A stretch of 64,000 bases of DNA from Flavobacterium sp. (GTDB taxonomy: Bacteria; Bacteroidota; Bacteroidia; Flavobacteriales; Flavobacteriaceae): positions 1 to 64,000 of the forward strand of contig JAIPAM010000003.1 in the NCBI GenBank assembly GCA_021740105.1, written 5' to 3'. The translations under genes and the position numbers were made by a program. How positions within the stretch are numbered: the first letter of the stretch is position 1; every line of letters begins with the position of its first letter. This document shows, piece after piece, positions 16,765 to 26,803 of the stretch. Below the pieces are notes generated by a model. It saw nothing but the letters and a program-made list of their open reading frames with translations. It ran no database searches and had not been told where the DNA came from.

Positions 16765-17628
16765 ATGTTATCATACAATACTAAAGACTGGTTTACTTTT
16801 ATTTTTAAGTTCCACAAGTCCGATACCTTCAGAACCCTGTTTCCAATTATGGTCGCTATTGGTGCTTATTCTGGAATTATTGGATATTTAGAAATAGAGT
16901 ATTGGAAATTACCACAAGAAAGCTACATAAAAAACATAACCATCATGCATGGAATGTTAGGCTTCGTTATTTCATTATTGTTAGTTTTCAGAACTAATAC
17001 CGCTTACGATCGTTGGTGGGAAGGAAGGAAATTGTGGGGTTCGTTGGTAAATAATAGTCGAAATTTTGCAATCAAGTTATCTGCAATTTTGAATGAAGAA
17101 AGTGACCGTGCCTACTTTCGCAAAATGATACCCGGATACGCTTCGATTTTACATAAACATTTAAATAACAACGATACCAGCAAACAACTTTTTGATGATG
17201 TAGATTTAGAAATTGACCGCCACAAACACAAGCCCAACCAAGTAGCAAAAATGCTGTTTTTTAAAATCAATGATCTCTACACTTCCAAAAAAATCACTGG
17301 AGATCAACTCATTATTTTGAATGCCGAGGTGCAATCCTTTAGTGAAATTTGTGGTGCTTGCGAACGAATAAAAAACACCCCTATTCCCTATTCCTATAGT
17401 GCTTTTCTGAAAAAGTTTATCTTTTTCTACGTTATGACACTTCCCTTTGGATATTCCTTTTCACTTGGTTATTATGTGGCTCCGGTGGTGGTATTTGTAT
17501 TTTATGTATTGGCAAGTTTAGAACTTATTGCCGAAGAAATTGAAGACCCTTTTGGAACTGATGAAAATGATTTACCTACAAAAAAAATTGCTGAAAACAT
17601 CAAAAAACACATCGAAGAAATAATTTAA
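16765..17628 (+). CDS. Bestrophin family ion channel
   Basis: 287 residues. Inner-membrane bestrophin/UPF0187 homologue, probably a pentameric anion channel. The N-terminal half contains hydrophobic segments and the family motif FRTNTAYDRWWEGRKLWG (about 75-92); the C-terminal part has two further membrane segments and the acidic EEIEDPFGTDENDLP. Bacterial members have been reported with varied ion selectivity, so the ion is not certain. Monocistronic, with its own promoter. Confidence 0.92.
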   Translation: MLSYNTKDWFTFIFKFHKSDTFRTLFPIMVAIGAYSGIIGYLEIEYWKLPQESYIKNITIMHGMLGFVISLLLVFRTNTAYDRWWEGRKLWGSLVNNSRNFAIKLSAILNEESDRAYFRKMIPGYASILHKHLNNNDTSKQLFDDVDLEIDRHKHKPNQVAKMLFFKINDLYTSKKITGDQLIILNAEVQSFSEICGACERIKNTPIPYSYSAFLKKFIFFYVMTLPFGYSFSLGYYVAPVVVFVFYVLASLELIAEEIEDPFGTDENDLPTKKIAENIKKHIEEII

Positions 17629-17780
17629 TCTTCTCCAAAATCAATTAAAAAATATATTTAGTAAATACTATTGACTTCCTACGTTTACTTTGTTTTCAAA
17701 TAAATCAAAAATTAAATCTATGTCTAAAAAAACTTCTCTATTTATAAAAATAACTATTTTTGCAATCTAATTTTTTAGCT

Positions 17781-18668
17781 ATGGCAAATAATAAATACAA
17801 AATAGCAGTAGTCCAATTGAATTTGAATGATGTTGCGGAGAACAACTTGAAAAAATGTTTATCGTGGGTTCGTGAAGCTGCAAAAATGGGTGCTGAAGTG
17901 ATTTCATTACCTGAATTATATAGCAGTCATTACTTTTGTCAAAGTGAAGATGTTGATAATTTTGCTTTAGCAGAGCCGCTCTACAGTGCTTCATTTATTG
18001 CCTTTAGCGAATTAGCCAAAGAGTTGAGCGTAGTAATTATTGTTCCATTTTTCGAGAAAAGAATGGCTGGAATTTACCATAATAGCGCCTATATTATTGA
18101 TACCGATGGATCGGAAGCTGGATTGTATAGAAAAATGCACATTCCGGATGATCCACATTTTTATGAAAAATTCTACTTTACCCCTGGCGATTTAGGTTTT
18201 AAAGCTTTTCCAACCCATAAAGGAAAAATAGGAACGCTAATTTGCTGGGATCAGTGGTTTCCTGAAGCCGCACGTTTAACGGCTTTGCAAGGTGCTGAAG
18301 TATTATTTTATCCAACTGCTATTGGTTGGCATCCATTAGAAAAAAAGCAATATGGAGAAAACCAACATGGTGCATGGATGAATGTAATGAAAGGACATGC
18401 CGTTGCAAATGGCGTTTATGTTGCCGCTGCCAATAGAATTGGTTTAGAACAATACCTACCAAATACCTATGGAATTGAATTTTGGGGATCTTCTTTTATT
18501 GCCGGACCACAAGGAGAAATATTGGCGCAAGCCTCACACGATAAGGAAGAAATTTTGATAGCAGAAGTCGATTTGGACTTACAAGAAAATGTACGCCAGA
18601 ATTGGCCGTTTTTACGTGACCGAAGAATTGATGCTTTTCAAGACATTACTAAAAGAGCCATAGAGTAA
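17781..18668 (+). CDS. aguB: N-carbamoylputrescine amidase
   Basis: 295 residues of the nitrilase superfamily with the Glu-Lys-Cys triad in LPELYS (Glu), YRKMHIPDD (Lys) and LICWDQWFPE (Cys). It hydrolyses N-carbamoylputrescine to putrescine, CO2 and ammonia. An in-frame TTG at 17760 falls in a TATTTTTG -7 box (17755-17762), so the ATG at 17781 is the start. Its last base is the first base of the agmatine deiminase ATG, which strongly supports the pathway assignment. Confidence 0.93.
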   Translation: MANNKYKIAVVQLNLNDVAENNLKKCLSWVREAAKMGAEVISLPELYSSHYFCQSEDVDNFALAEPLYSASFIAFSELAKELSVVIIVPFFEKRMAGIYHNSAYIIDTDGSEAGLYRKMHIPDDPHFYEKFYFTPGDLGFKAFPTHKGKIGTLICWDQWFPEAARLTALQGAEVLFYPTAIGWHPLEKKQYGENQHGAWMNVMKGHAVANGVYVAAANRIGLEQYLPNTYGIEFWGSSFIAGPQGEILAQASHDKEEILIAEVDLDLQENVRQNWPFLRDRRIDAFQDITKRAIE

Positions 18669-19705
18669 TGATAAATTCAAGACGATTTCCAGCAGAATGG
18701 GAGAAGCATCAAGGAATTTTACTTTGTTTCCCTCATAACGGTAACGATTGGCCTGGTAAATACGAGGCGATTCAATGGGCGTTTGTAGAATTCATCAAAA
18801 AAGTAACCACATTTGAAGAGGTTGTTTTGGTAGTTGCCGATGAAAAACTGAAAGCTAAAGTCATCGGAATGCTAGAAATTGCTGAAGTAAACACTAAAGC
18901 AGTTTCTTTTATAATTCACAAAACCAATAGAAGTTGGATGCGGGATTCCGGTCCAATTATTGTAAAAAATGGAACAAAAAGAGAAGCATTAGACTTTAAT
19001 TTTAATGGATGGGCAAAATACACTAACTATCAATTGGACAAATGGGTTCCAAGAATGGTGGCAAAATTTTTAGATATTCCAGTCCAACAAGTTACTTATA
19101 ATGGAAAACCTGTTATTGTAGAAGGTGGCGCGATTGAAACCAACGGAAAAGGAACTTTGATAACCTCAGAGGAGTGCTTAATGCATCCAACAATTCAAGT
19201 TAGAAATCCAAATTTTACCAAAGCTGATTATGAAGCTATTTTCAAAGAATACCTTGGAATTACCAATGTTATCTGGCTCGGAAACGGAATTGAAGGCGAT
19301 GATACCCACGGTCATATTGATGATTTATGTCGTTTTGTTAATGAAAATACAGTCGTTACCATTGTAGAATCTGATAAAAAAGACAACAATTACCAACCGT
19401 TACAAGACAATTTGAAAAGATTGCAAAACGCCAAATTAGAAAATGGAAACCCATTAAATATTGTGGAACTACCAATGCCAAAAAGAATTTATTTTGACGG
19501 TATTGTTTTACCTGCAAGCTATGCTAATTTTTTAATATTAAATAAATGTGTTTTGGTTCCAACATTCAATGATTCTAATGATCGTTTAGCACTAAATATT
19601 TTAGCAGATTGTTTCCCAGATCGAGAAATTATCGGAATTAGCGCCATTGATTTAATTTGGGGATTTGGAACATTGCATTGTTTAAGTCAGCAAATTCCAG
19701 CTTAA
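18668..19705 (+). CDS. aguA: Agmatine deiminase
   Basis: 345 residues of the peptidyl-arginine-deiminase-like (guanidine-modifying) family. It converts agmatine to N-carbamoylputrescine. Catalytic residues appear in WMRDSGP (Asp), VEGGAIETNG, GDDTHGHIDD (His/Asp) and the C-terminal GTLHCLSQQ (Cys). TAATG coupling to aguB makes a two-gene operon for arginine-derived putrescine. A hairpin terminator follows. Confidence 0.94.
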   Translation: MINSRRFPAEWEKHQGILLCFPHNGNDWPGKYEAIQWAFVEFIKKVTTFEEVVLVVADEKLKAKVIGMLEIAEVNTKAVSFIIHKTNRSWMRDSGPIIVKNGTKREALDFNFNGWAKYTNYQLDKWVPRMVAKFLDIPVQQVTYNGKPVIVEGGAIETNGKGTLITSEECLMHPTIQVRNPNFTKADYEAIFKEYLGITNVIWLGNGIEGDDTHGHIDDLCRFVNENTVVTIVESDKKDNNYQPLQDNLKRLQNAKLENGNPLNIVELPMPKRIYFDGIVLPASYANFLILNKCVLVPTFNDSNDRLALNILADCFPDREIIGISAIDLIWGFGTLHCLSQQIPA

Positions 19706-19710
19706 GAAAT

Positions 19711-19746
19711 AAAAAAAACACCAACATTACTGCTGGTGTTTTTTTT
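19711..19746. terminator. Terminator shared by aguA and the M1 peptidase gene
   Basis: AAAAAAAACACCA (19711-19723) pairs with TGGTGTTTTTTTT (19734-19746) across a 10-base loop between convergent genes. Confidence 0.85.
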
Positions 19747-19762
19747 GAATTATAACTAACTT

Positions 19763-22027
19763 TTATTTGTCTTTTGTAAATAAGAACGATTGACCATTAA
19801 TCATTAAATTTAACTCCGATTTACTCTCGTTAAATTGAACTGTTAAACCCGCTTGGTCAAAAGAAAACTTATCTTTCCCAACATTTTCAAGAGGAATACT
19901 TGGTTGACCGGTAGCTTTAGCAACAAGCGAACCATCTTCTTCAGAAATTGCTATTTTGATAGGAATCATTGTACTGGAATAATTTCCAAAATAAGCATCT
20001 AAAATAACATCTTTTTCTAATTCACCAGCAGCTGGAGTCCAAGTATTATTGGCACTATTTACATCGGGAAAAACGTGATCAGGATCTAAAGTAATTGTAT
20101 CAATTTCTTCATTAGAATCATATTTAAATGACCAATCAACATTTTTTTGCCAGATTTCAACTGGTAAATTAACTCTCCTCACCTCACCGCTTTTGAATTT
20201 AATATCCATAATAACTGGAAGAGGCATTTTTTCAAGGTTTTCTAATGATATTATTACCCCCAATTTTGGGTTGTTTTTAATATATTTAACTTTAGTAATT
20301 CCCTGGTCAAAACGCCAGTTATTGATAAACCAACTTCTCCAAAACCAATTTAAATCTTCACCAGCTACATTTTCAATAGTTCTAAAGAAATCATCTGGCG
20401 TAGGATGTTTGAATGCCCATCTTGTAACATAGATTTTAAAAGCAGTATCAAAACGTTCTTTTCCTAAAATTTGCTCTCTCAACATTATTAATCCTGAAGA
20501 AGGTTTGTAGTAAGCTAACATACCCATATTAGCTTCTTTAAAGCAATCAGGAGCAGTAAATATTGGCTCCATAGAAGGTCTTGTAAAAACTTCCGACATT
20601 TGATGCATGTCTGGATTAGGAGATTTGTATTCGCCATTATTGAAATCTACTGAACTCAACGAATTGATAAAAGTATTGAATCCTTCGTCCATCCAGGCAA
20701 ATAATCTTTCGTTTGAACCTACAATCATTGGGAACCAAATGTGCCCAAATTCGTGATCTGTTACCCCCCATAATTCCTCTCCTTTGGATTCCCATCCACA
20801 AAAAACAATTCCAGGATATTCCATTCCACCTTCATTTCCTGCAACATTTGTCGCTGCTGGATAAGGATATTCAAACCATCTTTTTGAATAATTTTCAATA
20901 GAAGTTTTTGTATATTCTGTTGAACGTCCCCAAGCCGATTCCCCTTCACATTCAACAGGATAAGCAGAAATAGCAAGAGATTTTTTACCACTTGGTAAAT
21001 TGATTCTAGCAGCATCAATAATAAATGCAGCAGAAGAAGCAAATGAAACATCTCTTGAATTTTTAATTTTAAAATGCCAAGTCAATGTTGGTTTAGCTAA
21101 AGGTTTTGAAACTGCATTCGCTACATCTTCAGCAGAACGAATTACGACGGTTTTATCACTTTTTGCAGCAGCTGTCCATAGTTTTTGCTGTTTGTCAGAA
21201 TAAACTTCGTTGGCATTAACCAATTCTCCTGAACAAACCACTACATGATTTGAAGGAGCAGTAATATTCACGTCAAAATCACCATATTCCAAATAGAACT
21301 CACCAGCACCTTGATAAGGCGGAGTATTCCAGCCTTTCACGTCATCATAAACACACATTCTAGGATACCATTGAGCAATGGTAAAAACTTTACCGTTTTT
21401 TGTATCTAAAACTCCTGTTCTATCCGAACCGTATTTTGGAGAAATATAAGAGAATTCAATTTTAACTTTAATCGAAGCTCCGTTTGCATTCAATTCTTGT
21501 GGTAAAGAAATTTTCATTCTGGTATCGTTAATTTCAAATTTAGCCTCTTTTTCAACTACTTTACCACCAACATTGGTTACTATTTTAACTGACTTGATTT
21601 TATGACCGCCGTCAAATTTTTCTCCTCTAGCACCGTTTCGGCTACCGTTTACAGGTACTACTGCATTTCCACGAGAATCATTTTTGAATAAATTCTGATC
21701 TACATTCATCCAAAGGAAGGATAATTTGTCAGGACTGTTGTTCGTGTAAGTCAAGGTCTCTGAACCTACAATTTCACTTGTCTTGTCATTTAAGCTAGCA
21801 GTCAATTGATAATCAGCTCTGTTTTGCCAATATTTTTCACCTGGTTGACCGCTTGCCGAACGGGTTGCTGTTCCATTTTTAGTATAGAAATTGGGAGCAA
21901 AAGCTTCCGTATAACTATAATTTGAAACTTTTTTTGTTTGGGTTGCAGGAGTTTGCTGAGCAAATGCAACCACTGATCCGAATAGTAAAGCCGAAAATAA
22001 TAACGCTTTTGTAAATCTGTTTTTCAT
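19763..22027 (-). CDS. Secreted M1 family zinc metallopeptidase
   Basis: 754 residues with a signal peptide (about 1-23, ending AFA). The gluzincin site is complete: HEFGH, then 18 residues, then the Glu of MDEGF. The exopeptidase-type loop reads [10 protein letters not shown]. An N-terminal beta-saddle domain precedes the catalytic domain. It is likely an exported aminopeptidase-like enzyme, although this branch (with residues [10 protein letters not shown]) is not the classical aminopeptidase N. Convergent with aguA. Confidence 0.92.
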   Translation of the reverse strand: MKNRFTKALLFSALLFGSVVAFAQQTPATQTKKVSNYSYTEAFAPNFYTKNGTATRSASGQPGEKYWQNRADYQLTASLNDKTSEIVGSETLTYTNNSPDKLSFLWMNVDQNLFKNDSRGNAVVPVNGSRNGARGEKFDGGHKIKSVKIVTNVGGKVVEKEAKFEINDTRMKISLPQELNANGASIKVKIEFSYISPKYGSDRTGVLDTKNGKVFTIAQWYPRMCVYDDVKGWNTPPYQGAGEFYLEYGDFDVNITAPSNHVVVCSGELVNANEVYSDKQQKLWTAAAKSDKTVVIRSAEDVANAVSKPLAKPTLTWHFKIKNSRDVSFASSAAFIIDAARINLPSGKKSLAISAYPVECEGESAWGRSTEYTKTSIENYSKRWFEYPYPAATNVAGNEGGMEYPGIVFCGWESKGEELWGVTDHEFGHIWFPMIVGSNERLFAWMDEGFNTFINSLSSVDFNNGEYKSPNPDMHQMSEVFTRPSMEPIFTAPDCFKEANMGMLAYYKPSSGLIMLREQILGKERFDTAFKIYVTRWAFKHPTPDDFFRTIENVAGEDLNWFWRSWFINNWRFDQGITKVKYIKNNPKLGVIISLENLEKMPLPVIMDIKFKSGEVRRVNLPVEIWQKNVDWSFKYDSNEEIDTITLDPDHVFPDVNSANNTWTPAAGELEKDVILDAYFGNYSSTMIPIKIAISEEDGSLVAKATGQPSIPLENVGKDKFSFDQAGLTVQFNESKSELNLMINGQSFLFTKDK

Positions 22028-22216
22028 TTAATAGGTTTTTTTTAGTGGAAGACGAATTTTATATTTTATTGTTACTAAATTGATATACAATTTTAAAAAA
22101 AATTCGAATTTCAAAATTGCTATTTTTTCTTCAAATAAAAATTAATTTAACATAAATTAATGAAAGTTCAATTAAGTAAATCCAAGAAATAGTACTTTTG
22201 CTTAAAATAAGCACCC

Positions 22217-23068
22217 TTGAAAATTACACTTTCCAATTCAGAATTCACTGCGACCATAAATTCATTTGGGGCAGAACTAATTTCATTAAAAAACAAATCC
22301 AATAAAGAGTATATATGGGAAGGAAATCCTGATTTTTGGGGGAAACACTCCCCTGTACTTTTTCCAATTGTAGGAAGTTTAAAAAACAACAGTTATTGTT
22401 ACAATGCTACTACGTATCAATTGCCAAGACATGGATTTGCTCGAGAAATGGAATTTAATGTTATTGAAAAAACACAAGATAGTGTAGTTTTTTCTTTAAA
22501 TGAATCGGCAGATACTTTAGAAAAATATCCCTTTAAATTTGAATTACAAATAAGCTACACCTTAACTGAGTACATATTAAAAATAGGATTTAAAGTAATT
22601 AATAACAATTTGGTTGAGATGCCATTTTCAATTGGTGCGCATCCTGCTTTTGCTTTAAATAATAATTTTGAAAATTACGAACTGCAATTTGAAAAATCAG
22701 AAAACTTGATTGTTTCAATATTGGAAAATGATTTAATTTCAAATTCTATTTATTCATTACCAATAGAAAATAATAGTTTACCATTAAACTACTCAATATT
22801 TGAAAATGATGCTTTAATTTTTAAATCTATAGCATCTAAGTCAGTTTCCATTGCTGAAAATAATATTCCTTTTCTAAAGGTACACTATGAAAATTTTCCT
22901 TCATTAGGAATTTGGACCAAAAATCAAGCGCCTTTTATTTGTATAGAACCATGGATTGGATATGCTGACACAATCGAAAACAACGGAAACATTGAAGATA
23001 AAGAAGGAATACAAATCCTGGGTGTTAACCAAACATTTGAAACCAATTACTTAATAGAAATTTTATAA
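22217..23068 (+). CDS. Aldose 1-epimerase family protein (LacX-like), TTG start
   Basis: 283 residues of the galactose mutarotase fold. Landmarks are FGAELISLKNK, WEGNPDFWGKHSPVLFP, LPRHGFARE (catalytic-type His) and PFSIGAHPAF; a C-terminal Glu region is FICIEPWIGYAD. It probably interconverts sugar anomers or acts on a hexose-6-phosphate. The start is TTG at 22217, since the conserved N-terminus begins there and a TACTTTTG -7 box lies at 22193-22200. It is followed 8 bases later by a GNAT gene. Confidence 0.88.
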   Translation: MKITLSNSEFTATINSFGAELISLKNKSNKEYIWEGNPDFWGKHSPVLFPIVGSLKNNSYCYNATTYQLPRHGFAREMEFNVIEKTQDSVVFSLNESADTLEKYPFKFELQISYTLTEYILKIGFKVINNNLVEMPFSIGAHPAFALNNNFENYELQFEKSENLIVSILENDLISNSIYSLPIENNSLPLNYSIFENDALIFKSIASKSVSIAENNIPFLKVHYENFPSLGIWTKNQAPFICIEPWIGYADTIENNGNIEDKEGIQILGVNQTFETNYLIEIL

Positions 23069-23076
23069 TCCATAAA

Positions 23077-23634
23077 ATGTTAGAACTCAATTTTACTCCT
23101 TTTCCAATTTTAGAAACCGAAAGATTGTTACTCAGAAGAGTTGACCATAGTGATGTCAATGAAATTTTTTCAATGCGTTCCAATGCAGAAACAATGAAAT
23201 ACATTCCTCGCCCATTGGTTACCAATAATGAAGAAGCACTAGAACATATTGCTTTATTAGATAGCGGACTTGAAAAAAACGAGTCGATAAATTGGGCTAT
23301 TACCTTTAAAGGGGAAAACAAATTATTGGGTATTATTGGGTTTTACAGAACTAAATTTGCTGATTACCGTTCCGAAATTGGTTACATGTTACTCTCTGAA
23401 AATCATGGCAGAGGTATTGCCACCGAAGCTGTGGAAAGAGTTATGAAATATGGATTTAATGAGATGAATTTACATTCAATGGAGGCTGTAATTGATCCCA
23501 GAAACAGTGCCTCTGAAAGGGTTTTAATAAAAAATGGATTTGTAAAAGAAGGGCACTTTAAAGAAAATGAATTTTTTAACGGGGAATTTTTAGACAGTGT
23601 TATTTATTCTAAAATAAAAAAAGCAGACCTATAA
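23077..23634 (+). CDS. GNAT acetyltransferase, RimJ/RimL type
   Basis: 185 residues starting with the typical LETERLLLRRV of RimJ/RimL-like acetyltransferases, with the acetyl-CoA motif GYMLLSENHGRGIATEAV (about 105-122) and IDPRNSASERVLIKNGF near the end. Proteins of this branch acetylate N-terminal amines or antibiotics; the target is not clear. The last four codons and the stop (23623-23634) coincide with the 3' P1 strand of the convergent RNase P RNA gene. Confidence 0.9.
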   Translation: MLELNFTPFPILETERLLLRRVDHSDVNEIFSMRSNAETMKYIPRPLVTNNEEALEHIALLDSGLEKNESINWAITFKGENKLLGIIGFYRTKFADYRSEIGYMLLSENHGRGIATEAVERVMKYGFNEMNLHSMEAVIDPRNSASERVLIKNGFVKEGHFKENEFFNGEFLDSVIYSKIKKADL

Positions 23635-23925
23635 GCCGGATTCTGTCCACGTTTTGCGTGGCCTTATCATTTATCTAGGCTCGAAATTACTCGCGAGCTC
23701 CATCTTTCTACCCTTCAACAACGGACGAGAAGCCCTTAACTATTGATATACTTGAAATTTCACCGCATAGAGTTTACCTGGTTTCACTACAGCATTACCT
23801 GTACCTGCTTTCTGTTGCACTTGTCCTCTTTTGATTGCTCAAAATGACGGGCGTTACCCGCTATGCTTCTCTGTGGTGTCCGGACTTTCCTCCACACCTA
23901 AGCGTGGCGATAAGGCGGTCTGCGA
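23621..23925 (-). ncRNA. rnpB: RNase P RNA (bacterial class A)
   Basis: Catalytic RNA that trims 5' leaders of tRNA precursors. On the minus strand the universal GAGGAAAGTCCGGAC lies at 23892-23878 and the 3' universal ACAGAATCCGGCTTA at 23646-23632. The P1 helix is GCAGACC (23923-23917) with GGTCTGC (23629-23623). A T-run follows P1 (complement of 23610-23622), so P1 probably doubles as terminator stem. A TAGATTTG -7 box on the minus strand (23935-23928) sets the 5' end near 23923. The ends are estimates to within a few bases. Confidence 0.95.
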
Positions 23926-23927
23926 TG

Positions 23928-23935
23928 CAAATCTA
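23928..23935 (-). promoter_or_regulatory. rnpB -7 box (TAGATTTG)
   Basis: Minus-strand TAGATTTG at 23935-23928, directly upstream of the deduced RNA 5' end. No TTG is present at the usual distance, so only half of the consensus is seen. Confidence 0.5.
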
Positions 23936-23959
23936 CGATAATAATTGAATAAATATTTG

Positions 23960-23974
23960 AAAGCTGATAGCTTT
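23960..23974. repeat. Short palindrome AAAGCT-GAT-AGCTTT
   Basis: A perfect 6-bp inverted repeat with a 3-base centre in the rnpB-dnaX spacer. A related AGCTTT/AAAGCT hairpin occurs at 3059-3076. These look like simple intergenic repeats of the genus rather than a specific site. Confidence 0.3.
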
Positions 23975-24063
23975 AATTTTATTAAAATAATGAAGAATAA
24001 ATTTAAAAATTAGAATTTCAAAATTGAAATAATAAATCTATATTTGTAAACCAATAAATTTCT

Positions 24064-25884
24064 ATGGAAGAATTTGTAGTATCGGCTCGTAAATATCGCC
24101 CTCAAACATTTAAAGATGTTGTGGGTCAAAAAGCAATTACCAATACTTTATTAAATGCCATAGAAACCAATCATTTGGCGTCAGCACTATTATTTACTGG
24201 ACCTAGGGGAGTTGGAAAAACTACTTGTGCCCGAATATTAGCTAGAAAAATTAACCAACCAGGTTATGATGATCCGTTAGAAGATTTTGCATTTAATGTA
24301 TTTGAATTGGATGCTGCTTCAAATAACTCTGTTGATGACATTCGTAATTTGATTGACCAAGTTAGAATCCCGCCACAAACAGGAAAATACAAGGTTTATA
24401 TTATTGACGAGGTTCACATGTTGTCAGCAGCTGCTTTTAATGCTTTTTTGAAAACATTAGAAGAACCACCAAAACATGCCATTTTTATATTAGCAACCAC
24501 TGAAAAACACAAAATTATCCCTACAATTTTATCGCGTTGCCAGATATTTGATTTTAAAAGAATTACGGTAAAAGACGCAAAAGATCATTTAGCTGAAGTT
24601 GCGGAAAGTCAAGGTGTAAAATTTGAGGACGATGCATTACACATTATTGCTCAAAAAGCTGATGGCGCAATGCGTGATGCTTTATCTATATTTGACAGAG
24701 TAGTGTCATTCTGCGGAAATAACCTTACACGTCAAGCAGTTACAGAGAATTTGAACGTGCTAGATTATGAAACCTATATCAATATTACCGATTTAATTGT
24801 TGAGAATAAAATTCCAGAATTGTTGATGGCTTACAACGAAATCTTGTCAAAAGGATTTGATGGTCATCATTTTATTGCTGGAATGGCCTCTCATTTTAGA
24901 GATTTATTAGTTTGCAAAACGCCAACCACTATTTCACTTTTGGAAGTGGGCGAACAAGCTCAAAAATTGTATGGAATTCAATCTCAAAAAACTTCGCAAG
25001 ACTTTTTATTAGAAGGAATTCAAATTGCAAATGAGTGCGACTTGAAATACAAAATCAGTCAGAATCAGCGACTACTAGTTGAACTTTGTTTAATGCAATT
25101 GGCTTCTATCACTTTTGATGGAGAAAAAAAAAAGGCTGAATCTTATATAATTCCCCCAACACATTTTAAAATTGCCAATTATTCAATAACTGATAAAACT
25201 GTTGTTGAAAAACTAGTTGCTACAGTTGAAGTACAGCCAGATATTAATACAGCGGTAACTGTTGAAGTTAAAGAGGAATCTGTTGAAATTATTGAATCAC
25301 AAGATGAACTTGAAGATCTAACTTCAGAAACAATCGAGCTTGAAAATAGTCCAAAAGAAACTATTGTTGAGTACGAAAAAACTGAAAAAACTGAATCTCC
25401 AAACAGCTTAGATATGGCGTCGGAGCCAAAAGTTTCTGCGTTTTCGTTGGCGAGTATAAAAGCAAAAAAAGAACTTTTAGAAGCTGGAAAATCAATAATT
25501 AAAGAAGAAGTTCAATTACCCACTGAAGCTTTTAATGAAACCGATATGTTGCTGTATTGGAACAAATATGCACAACGATTAGGAGATAAAGGCTATAAAA
25601 TAATGGAATCTTTATTACTTATAAACGATCCTATTTTGAATGGAACAACTATTACTTTAGAATTACCCAATCAAGGTTCTAAAATAGATTTTGAATCGGA
25701 AAAAAATGGCTTGTTAGGCTATTTAAAAGGACATTTACACAATCATAATATAGTAATTGAAGTAATTGTAAATGAGAGTGTTACTACCAAAAAGGCTTTT
25801 ACACCTCAAGAAAAATACAATCGATTAAATGAACTCAATTCAAATTTAGATATACTTAGAAAAACTTTCGAACTGGATATTTAA
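24064..25884 (+). CDS. dnaX: DNA polymerase III subunit gamma/tau
   Basis: 606 residues. Clamp-loader ATPase of the replisome. The AAA+ module has Walker A GPRGVGKTT (46-54), Walker B with VYIIDEVHML, the SRC motif in LSRCQIFDFKR, and a lid region. The zinc-binding Cys cluster present between Walker A and ELDAASNN in E. coli DnaX is missing: only one Cys (after GKTT) remains. The C-terminal third is acidic and variable, as in tau. A TATATTTG -7 box lies at 24039-24046. It overlaps the convergent ppx gene by 4 bases. Confidence 0.95.
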   Translation: MEEFVVSARKYRPQTFKDVVGQKAITNTLLNAIETNHLASALLFTGPRGVGKTTCARILARKINQPGYDDPLEDFAFNVFELDAASNNSVDDIRNLIDQVRIPPQTGKYKVYIIDEVHMLSAAAFNAFLKTLEEPPKHAIFILATTEKHKIIPTILSRCQIFDFKRITVKDAKDHLAEVAESQGVKFEDDALHIIAQKADGAMRDALSIFDRVVSFCGNNLTRQAVTENLNVLDYETYINITDLIVENKIPELLMAYNEILSKGFDGHHFIAGMASHFRDLLVCKTPTTISLLEVGEQAQKLYGIQSQKTSQDFLLEGIQIANECDLKYKISQNQRLLVELCLMQLASITFDGEKKKAESYIIPPTHFKIANYSITDKTVVEKLVATVEVQPDINTAVTVEVKEESVEIIESQDELEDLTSETIELENSPKETIVEYEKTEKTESPNSLDMASEPKVSAFSLASIKAKKELLEAGKSIIKEEVQLPTEAFNETDMLLYWNKYAQRLGDKGYKIMESLLLINDPILNGTTITLELPNQGSKIDFESEKNGLLGYLKGHLHNHNIVIEVIVNESVTTKKAFTPQEKYNRLNELNSNLDILRKTFELDI

Positions 25885-26771
25885 ATTTTACCGTAGTAAA
25901 GTGCTTTTACAATTCCATCTGACAAACCGATTTTTGGAACATAAATACTTCTAGCTCCGCTCCATTTCATAGCATTTAAATATATTTTTGTAGCTAAAAC
26001 GATCACGTCGGCTCTATCAGCGTTTAATCCTAATTCTGTAATTCTTTGTTCGTAAGTAAGTGAATTCAGGTAAGTGAATTGTGAATTTACATACATATAA
26101 GACAATGGTTTATCTTCCATTTTTCCTGACATTTTAAACAATTTATTGATGTTACCTCCTGAACCAATAAGAGTTACCTCATCATAGATTTCAGTATTGG
26201 TTTTAATCCATTTTTCAATTTCATGCCAAACAATTTCTGAAACAACTTCATTTAATAGACGCACTGTTCCCGCTTTAAATGATTTTGAAGCAATCATTTT
26301 ACCATTTGAAAATAACGAAAATTCTGTACTTCCTCCACCAACATCAACATATAAATACGTTTTTTCCGTTTTTAATAAATAGTGTAAATCAGTTGAAGCA
26401 ATTATTGCCGCTTCTGTTTTTCCATCTATTATATTAATCTCTATATCAGCCTTTTTCTTAATTATATCAATTACTTCTCGACCATTATAAGCTTCACGCA
26501 TTGCAGAAGTAGCACAGGCCTTGTATTTCTCCACTTTGTGAACTTTCATCAAAAGCTTAAATGCTTTCATAGCATCAACCATTCTATCGATATTCTCTTC
26601 TGAAATTTCTCCAACAGTAAAAGCGTCTTGACCTAAACGAATAGGAACCCGAACTAAAGCACTTTTACTGAATTGCGTTTCTTTTCCTTTTTCCTCAATA
26701 ATATTAGCTACCAAAAGTCGCATTGCATTTGAGCCGACGTCTATTGCAGCATATTTTTTAATTGTAATCAT
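25881..26771 (-). CDS. ppx: Ppx/GppA family exopolyphosphatase
   Basis: 296 residues of the ASKHA fold. The phosphate-1 motif is AAIDVGSNAMRLLVANI, the phosphate-2 motif YVDVGGGSTEFSLF, and the Glu/Arg region IGSGGN. It is the short form without the C-terminal HD domain of E. coli Ppx. It should release phosphate from polyphosphate or hydrolyse (p)ppGpp-related nucleotides. It lies 32 bases downstream of ppk1 on the same strand, making a synthesis/degradation pair. Confidence 0.92.
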   Translation of the reverse strand: MITIKKYAAIDVGSNAMRLLVANIIEEKGKETQFSKSALVRVPIRLGQDAFTVGEISEENIDRMVDAMKAFKLLMKVHKVEKYKACATSAMREAYNGREVIDIIKKKADIEINIIDGKTEAAIIASTDLHYLLKTEKTYLYVDVGGGSTEFSLFSNGKMIASKSFKAGTVRLLNEVVSEIVWHEIEKWIKTNTEIYDEVTLIGSGGNINKLFKMSGKMEDKPLSYMYVNSQFTYLNSLTYEQRITELGLNADRADVIVLATKIYLNAMKWSGARSIYVPKIGLSDGIVKALYYGKI

Positions 26772-26803
26772 TAATTATCTATTTGAAGCTAAATTATAAA
26801 AAT

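Noticed and set aside
20761..21051. Leu-rich minus-strand ORF in the M1 peptidase gene
   Set aside because: It is another frame of the peptidase coding strand; the low-complexity Leu runs come from the frame shift.
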